From CAZWSE01 sp964636575 (GTDB lineage Bacteria; Pseudomonadota; Alphaproteobacteria; Rhodobacterales; Rhodobacteraceae), in the NCBI GenBank assembly GCA_964636575.1, contig CAZWSE010000051.1, positions 1 through 26,005 on the forward strand: a DNA stretch of 26,005 nucleotides, given 5' to 3'. Below the pieces are notes generated by a model. The model searched no databases. It saw only the letters and a list, made by a program, of their open reading frames with translations, and had not been told where the DNA came from. This document shows, in pieces, positions 22,595-26,005 of this stretch (the stretch's first letter is position 1; each line of letters starts with the position of its first letter). Made by a program: the position numbers and the translations under genes.

Positions 22595-23671
22595 TCAGTC
22601 TGTTCCAAATTCTGAATAAAAGTCGTCTACGGTTTGGCCAAAGGCAATCTCAAACGCCTTTTCCCACCCAACCAAAGGGGTTTCTTCCCAAAATGTCGTG
22701 AACGCGCTGTGCGAGTGTTTTGACGCCAGAAGAACCCCTGCGAAACCTGCATAAAGCTGGAAGTTTCTGTCGACACGGGTGTCTTGGGCGGTCAGTTTTC
22801 TAAGCTGGTTTCCTGAATAGCTTTGCCGAGCTTTGAACCATTGGACTTGATCGTTGACGGACAAACCCTTCACCACGATATCAAGTTCCAGCGCGATTGC
22901 GGTTCCTTCCGTTAGCCATTTGGGTCCACGTCGGCGGACCCGCTCTTTGGCACTGGAAAACCGGTAGTTTCCGACAAGTTGGGTCTGAATCTCATGCGAT
23001 ACTTCATGCGTGATCAAGCGGGGAAGGTGTCTGCTGTCGGCTGGCGTCAGCGTGTCATTCGCCGTGAACCGTGTGTTCGGACATAGGACAACGAGCCCTC
23101 CGTAGGCCGCGCCAGACAAGCCGTTGCGCCCGCGACACTGGGCGGTCATCTGTCGTCGAACGCTGTTTGCAGTGTCACGCGTGTTGAGTTCCGGTAAGGC
23201 CAGCCGAACAGTCTCATCCATTGTGCTGGCTGCAACCACGATTACGGGTCCGGGCAGTTCAACGTTCAAACCTGTGGTCAATGCACGGCGCGCGTTCTCT
23301 ATTTCTCTTTGCAAAAGACGGCGCTTCCCGTCTGAAACCTGTTTGCCCGTCAGCAGCCGAACCGGCGCCTGCGCTGAAGGCCAAGCCTGTCTGAGATCGA
23401 GAAGCTGCCCAATCGCCTTACACCAAACAGACCCGTTTTCGCGTGTTAAGGCGGGCAGGGCGGCCAAACCTTTGTGGCGATCTTTCAGAACCGACAGACC
23501 AGATCGCGTCTTTGTGCCAAGTTGCCCGTCAATATCACCGACGTCGATTGATTGATCGGTCAGCTGGCTTTGTATGCATTCAATGTAGGGATCAGCGGTA
23601 GCAACTGCTGGACTTGTCAAAAGAGCGAGCGCAATGCATTTCCATGTCTTGTTGTGAAGTTTACCCCGCAA
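22595..23671 (-). CDS. Secreted HExxH metallopeptidase with N-terminal peptidoglycan-binding-like segment
   Basis: A 358-residue protein, not assigned to a named gene. The leader (about 1-26, KCIALALLTSPAVATA) predicts export. Residues 29-66 resemble a PG_binding_1 repeat (CIQSQLTDQSIDVGDIDGQLGTKTR in part). The catalytic region carries His222-Glu-Val-Ser-His226 and, 29 residues on, Trp-Leu-Thr-Glu255-Gly-Thr-Ala, the HExxH plus E pattern of gluzincin (peptidase MA-like) zinc proteases. Four cysteines (32, 84, 179, 197) could form disulfides in the periplasm. The start overlaps the end of the lipoprotein gene by 11 bases in another frame, so the two are an operon. The target may be cell-wall or outer-envelope proteins; this is inferred from the binding segments. 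Confidence 0.82.
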   Translation of the reverse strand: MRGKLHNKTWKCIALALLTSPAVATADPYIECIQSQLTDQSIDVGDIDGQLGTKTRSGLSVLKDRHKGLAALPALTRENGSVWCKAIGQLLDLRQAWPSAQAPVRLLTGKQVSDGKRRLLQREIENARRALTTGLNVELPGPVIVVAASTMDETVRLALPELNTRDTANSVRRQMTAQCRGRNGLSGAAYGGLVVLCPNTRFTANDTLTPADSRHLPRLITHEVSHEIQTQLVGNYRFSSAKERVRRRGPKWLTEGTAIALELDIVVKGLSVNDQVQWFKARQSYSGNQLRKLTAQDTRVDRNFQLYAGFAGVLLASKHSHSAFTTFWEETPLVGWEKAFEIAFGQTVDDFYSEFGTD

Positions 23672-24167
23672 CAGCCACCAACCCCAGTTTGCGGGCTGCT
23701 GCCAGCGACAGAACTCCGCTGTCTATCCCATCCGGCTTTTGGAAAGCACGGATAGCGGCGCGGGTTGGGGGGTCGAGCACGCCGGTTTGGATGCCTGCAT
23801 ATAGCCCCCGCGCCATGAGCGCCCGTTGCAGGGATGCGATGAATGCAGGGGTCAGAACGTCATCGCAGGGCGTTTCAAAGAAGGTTTCCCGCCGGTCTTC
23901 GATGATTTCCTGACGGGTTTCGGTTTTGTATTGGGTGGTTGAGACTTGGTTGCCCTCAAGGTCATAGGTCGCGGGGCGGACAACCACTTGGCGGGTGATG
24001 GTCTGGATGGTGGCGGGGGTGGCTGTGGTGCTCCAGCAGGTGCCGGGGGGGGCGTTCGCGGGGGCTTTGGGGGCGACCCCGATCACGGTTCGAAGCCCTG
24101 CACCCTGCGGAGCGCATCCGGCCAGCCCCAAGAGCGCCAGTGTTATCGCCACATGTTTGATCTGCAT
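23661..24167 (-). CDS. Lipoprotein with C-terminal peptidoglycan-binding domain
   Basis: A 168-residue protein. The N-terminus is a lipoprotein signal (KHVAITLALLGLAGC) with lipobox LAGC and Cys18 as the lipidation site. A linker rich in Pro, Thr and Ala and a segment with TRQVVVRPATYDLEG and EIIEDRRETFFETPCDD follow. The C-terminal part (about 104-163, ASLQRALMARGLYAG, GVLDPPTRAAIRAFQK) is a PG_binding_1 domain. It would anchor in a membrane and hold the murein layer. The gene overlaps the metallopeptidase gene by 11 bases, and begins 61 bases after the DnaE2-like orphan on the same strand without an obvious terminator between. Confidence 0.88.
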   Translation of the reverse strand: MQIKHVAITLALLGLAGCAPQGAGLRTVIGVAPKAPANAPPGTCWSTTATPATIQTITRQVVVRPATYDLEGNQVSTTQYKTETRQEIIEDRRETFFETPCDDVLTPAFIASLQRALMARGLYAGIQTGVLDPPTRAAIRAFQKPDGIDSGVLSLAAARKLGLVAVAG

Positions 24168-24228
24168 GCCCTGATGATGCCTCGTGCCTGCGTTTTGCAG
24201 CCAAGCTAGCGCGGTTTTGGGGGCGGGG

Positions 24229-24582
24229 CTAGGGGGTCAGCAAAGTGTCGAGCAGATGGGACACATCCTCGATCTCTTCTGCGATCACATGGGTCACGGA
24301 ATGGGCGGTCTGGACCCGCCCTGTCACCCGTAGCATCCGGCCCGCGATGACCGCCCTGCGGAACCGCTCATAAAGCTTGCGCCAGATGATCACATTGATC
24401 ACCCCTGTTTCATCTTCAAGCGTGATAAAGATCACCCCCTTGGCGGTGCCAGGTCTTTGGCGCAGGATGACCAGTCCGGCCACCATGATCCGCGCGCCCT
24501 CGGGCGGCAAATCAAGATCGGACGCAGGCAAACAGGCGGGCGGTTTGGGCCATGTGCCAGTGGAGGCTGTGAAAACAGGCAT
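24229..24582 (-). CDS. Orphan DnaE2 C-terminal OB-fold protein (truncated dnaE2 remnant or stand-alone SOS gene)
   Basis: A 117-residue frame whose residues 33-112 match the C-terminal OB domain of error-prone polymerase DnaE2: MVAGLVILRQRPGTAKGVIF, TLEDETGVINVIIW, YERFRRAVI, RMLRVTGRVQ, HVIAEEIEDVSHLLD. The remaining ~1000 residues of DnaE2, and imuA/imuB, are absent; on the other side lies the ferredoxin gene. The start at 24582 lies 3 bases after a LexA box, with a promoter spaced for a leaderless mRNA; an upstream ATG at 24639 would lie ahead of that promoter. Residues 1-30 (MPVFTASTGTWPKPPACLPA) do not look like DnaE2 until about residue 18. Either an internal deletion joined the imuAB-dnaE2 promoter to the 3' end of dnaE2, or this is a maintained small nucleic-acid-binding protein. 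The frame is intact. Confidence 0.75.
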   Translation of the reverse strand: MPVFTASTGTWPKPPACLPASDLDLPPEGARIMVAGLVILRQRPGTAKGVIFITLEDETGVINVIIWRKLYERFRRAVIAGRMLRVTGRVQTAHSVTHVIAEEIEDVSHLLDTLLTP

Positions 24583-24584
24583 GA

Positions 24585-24599
24585 GAACAAATATAGAAC
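24585..24599 (-). promoter_or_regulatory. LexA (SOS) box
   Basis: GTTC-TATATTT-GTTC on the minus strand (GAAC-N7-GAAC on the plus) fits exactly the alphaproteobacterial LexA operator GTTC-N7-GTTC. It covers the predicted -10 box TATATT and lies 3 bases ahead of the ATG at 24582, the expected place for repression. Confidence 0.85.
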
Positions 24600-24617
24600 A
24601 TTCATATTCTGCGGCAA
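24590..24617 (-). promoter_or_regulatory. Predicted SOS promoter of the DnaE2-like orphan
   Basis: -35 TTGCCG (24612-24617), 16-base spacer, -10 TATATT (24590-24595). The start site would be at or next to the ATG at 24582, with no ribosome binding site, suggesting a leaderless transcript. It may also drive the lipoprotein and metallopeptidase genes downstream. Confidence 0.55.
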
Positions 24618-24707
24618 GGGTGAACTGAAATGGTCGCAAAAGGGCTGGTCCCGCCCAGTGTGGCCCGCTAGATAAGATCCAACCAGTTCAAGAAGGGTAT
24701 GAAACAG

Positions 24708-25031
24708 ATGGCAAAAATCACTTATGTCGAACATGGCGGTAAGGAACATGTGGTTGAGGTCGCCAACGGGCTGACCGTTATGGAAGGCGCGCGCGACAAC
24801 AATATTCCAGGCATTGAAGCCGATTGCGGCGGGGCCTGTGCCTGTTCGACGTGCCACGTCTATATTGACCCTGCATGGGTCGAAAAACTGCCTGCAAAGG
24901 ACGACATGGAAGTCGATATGCTCGATTTCGCTTATGAGCCCGATGAGACCCGTTCGCGCCTGACCTGCCAGATCAAAGTGACTGACGCGCTGGATGGGCT
25001 GAAAGTCCAGATGCCCGAAAAACAGATCTGA
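24708..25031 (+). CDS. 2Fe-2S ferredoxin, adrenodoxin type (FdVI-like)
   Basis: A 107-residue electron carrier. The cluster ligands follow the vertebrate-type pattern C-x5-C-x2-C-x37-C: Cys40, Cys46, Cys49 and Cys87, with an extra Cys44 inside the loop. The segments GLTVMEGARDNNIPGIEADC and CSTCHVYID closely resemble Rhodobacter FdVI (FdxE). Partners of this type include cytochrome P450s and iron-sulfur assembly. Start 24708 is chosen because AGAAGGG (24691-24697) lies 10 bases upstream; the in-frame ATG 24699 is too close to it. Its TGA overlaps the next ATG by one base. Confidence 0.93.
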   Translation: MAKITYVEHGGKEHVVEVANGLTVMEGARDNNIPGIEADCGGACACSTCHVYIDPAWVEKLPAKDDMEVDMLDFAYEPDETRSRLTCQIKVTDALDGLKVQMPEKQI

Positions 25032-25852
25032 TGACAGCCAAGGCGCCGCGTCTGGTGGTGCACGGTTTGCGCTGTTTTGCCCGCGGCGCTGTGCTGGCCT
25101 TTGCGCTTGTGGCGGGTTTTGCGACCTCTGCCGCGGCCTGCAGCGTCAATCCTTTGTCCAAGCGTGATGTGGTGCACAGCTCGGTCATCCAGACGCCCTT
25201 GGGGGTTGCGTGGTATTCTGATCTGACAGACCGGTACGGGCATGGGGTGCTGGGCGATGCGCTTGAGCCTACAACCCTGCACCTTTGGACAGATGAAACA
25301 TCCGCTGAATGTGGGATCAGTGTCAAACTTGACGCGCCTTATGTCTTTGAAGATGTGGCCCCGCGTCCTGTTGATCTGGACAAGGACGGGCGGCCGGAAC
25401 TGATTGTGGTGCGCAGCCATGCTCAAAAAGGGGCGCAACTGGCGGTCTACGGACAGGTCGGGGACCAGCTTGAACTGATTGCCTCGACCCCCTTCATCGG
25501 TCGGGCGAACCGCTGGCTGGCCCCTGTAGGGGCTGCTGATCTGGATGGAGACGGGCACTTTGAGATCGCCTATGTCGACAGGCCACATCTTGCGAAAACA
25601 CTGCGGATCTGGCGGTTCCAAAACCAAACGCTTACCTCGGTTGTGGACATACCAGGGTTGACCAACCACAGGATAGGCGAAGATTTCATCTCGGGGGGTA
25701 TCAGAACCTGCGATGCGGGGCCTGAAATGGTCTTGGCCGACAGCAACTGGCGGCGGATCATTGGGGTGCAGCTCAGCACAACATCGGTAACCTCGCGCGA
25801 TCTGGGGCGTTTCAGCGCACAAGCGCTCCGCCAAGAACTGACCTGCCCCTAA
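25031..25852 (+). CDS. Secreted protein with FG-GAP/VCBS-like calcium-binding repeats
   Basis: A 273-residue exported protein; the leader runs to about residue 37 (GAVLAFALVAGFATSAAA). Two blade-like segments carry D-x-D-x-D-G type loops, DLDKDGRPELIVV at about 115-127 and DLDGDGHFEIAYV at about 170-182, as in integrin-like FG-GAP or VCBS propellers. Cysteines at 37, 94 and near the C-terminus may form disulfides. The function is not recognised. It is translationally coupled to the ferredoxin by a one-base overlap (TGATG), an odd pairing of a cytosolic electron carrier with a secreted protein. Confidence 0.8.
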   Translation: MTAKAPRLVVHGLRCFARGAVLAFALVAGFATSAAACSVNPLSKRDVVHSSVIQTPLGVAWYSDLTDRYGHGVLGDALEPTTLHLWTDETSAECGISVKLDAPYVFEDVAPRPVDLDKDGRPELIVVRSHAQKGAQLAVYGQVGDQLELIASTPFIGRANRWLAPVGAADLDGDGHFEIAYVDRPHLAKTLRIWRFQNQTLTSVVDIPGLTNHRIGEDFISGGIRTCDAGPEMVLADSNWRRIIGVQLSTTSVTSRDLGRFSAQALRQELTCP

Positions 25853-25903
25853 CTTCTTTGTTCCAGATAAATCCCGGGGGGTGCAGGGGGGCAGAGCCCC
25901 CCG
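25852..25903. repeat. Dispersed intergenic repeat, copy C, with terminator-like hairpin
   Basis: In reverse orientation this shares GGATTTATC and GAACAAAGAAGT with copy A (13021-13047). It also contains GGGGGG (25886-25891) and CCCCCC (25897-25902) around a 5-base loop, a strong hairpin between two convergent genes, and so may serve as a terminator for both, although no U-tract is present. Confidence 0.6.
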
Positions 25904-25919
25904 CGTCGGTCGGATAGCG

Positions 25920-26005
25920 TCAGCGATCCGATGTCAAAGCACGCCACCCGATATCAGTACGGTTAAAGCCCTCTGGCCAGTCCACCGCATCCACCATGCC
26001 GTAAG
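25920..26005 (-). CDS. purD: Phosphoribosylamine-glycine ligase, C-terminal end (partial)
   Basis: The last 27 codons of a gene entering from the right edge on the minus strand. The translation YGMVDAVDWPEGFNRTDIGW followed by RALTSDR and a TGA matches the conserved C-terminus of PurD (family pattern V-D-x-I-x-W-P-D-G-F-x-R-x-D-I-G-x-R-A), the enzyme that joins phosphoribosylamine and glycine in purine synthesis. The rest lies outside the window. It is too short for standard gene calling but the match is distinctive. Confidence 0.8.
   Translation of the reverse strand, partial: YGMVDAVDWPEGFNRTDIGWRALTSDR

Noticed and set aside
24229..24639. Longer start (ATG 24639) for the DnaE2-like orphan
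   Set aside because: It would begin upstream of the predicted promoter and LexA box; the added residues resemble no DnaE2 sequence and no ribosome binding site precedes it.
1..26005. tRNA, rRNA, integrase, transposase or prophage genes
   Set aside because: None of the frames or spacers shows the required motifs; spacers are short and largely explained by promoters, terminators and the dispersed repeat.

Overview
The window looks like chromosomal DNA of a marine alphaproteobacterium of the Rhodobacterales (Roseobacter group). This is inferred from the gene order rpiA-gor-hflK-hflC-DUF2065-Do protease, the GTTC-N7-GTTC type LexA box, the adrenodoxin-type ferredoxin resembling Rhodobacter FdVI, the TRAP transporter, and short intergenic repeats with CTCCGGCGG or GGATTTATC cores that I recall from this order. 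No tRNA, rRNA, CRISPR array, intact insertion sequence or prophage was seen.

Region 1 (about 1-7290) is an accessory catabolic cluster. A minus-strand pair (YciI-like protein, then a GntR/FCD regulator) is divergent from a plus-strand operon: FAH-family hydrolase, RutE-like nitroreductase, OsmC-family protein, the three TRAP transporter components and an intradiol (hydroxyquinol 1,2-dioxygenase-like) ring-cleavage enzyme. It reads as uptake plus oxidative cleavage of an aromatic or cyclic compound under GntR control. The substrate cannot be read from the sequence, and no maleylacetate reductase is present. Short, related coding-like remnants lie just outside both ends of the cluster. A bidirectional hairpin closes the region.

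Region 2 (7308-12883) holds mixed housekeeping genes: an unusual 799-residue, very acidic protein of unknown function (minus), thiamine pyrophosphokinase (plus), an EamA/DMT exporter (minus, its 3' end overlapping the kinase gene) and L-serine ammonia-lyase (minus).

Region 3 (13129-19416) is a plus-strand run for carbon and redox metabolism and envelope quality control: rpiA, gor, hflK, hflC, a DUF2065 protein and a Do-family periplasmic protease, closed by a strong terminator.

Region 4 (19448-21993) holds an ArsR regulator overlapping an SRPBCC/AHSA1 protein, then a four-helix membrane protein. After that comes a TPM-domain protein interrupted by 100 Ns. The 55 bases on either side of the Ns are identical, so the gap looks like an assembly artefact; collapsing it restores one 277-residue reading frame.

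Region 5 (22007-24617, minus) holds a carboxymuconolactone-decarboxylase-family protein, a secreted HExxH metallopeptidase, a peptidoglycan-binding lipoprotein and a 117-residue orphan corresponding to the C-terminal OB-fold of error-prone polymerase DnaE2. A LexA (SOS) box overlaps the promoter of this orphan. The last three genes are collinear with no obvious terminator between them, so the two envelope genes may be SOS-induced. This is the most unusual feature of the window.

Region 6 (24708-end) holds a 2Fe-2S ferredoxin overlapping a secreted FG-GAP/VCBS-like protein, a repeat-associated hairpin, and the last 27 codons of purD entering from the right edge on the minus strand.
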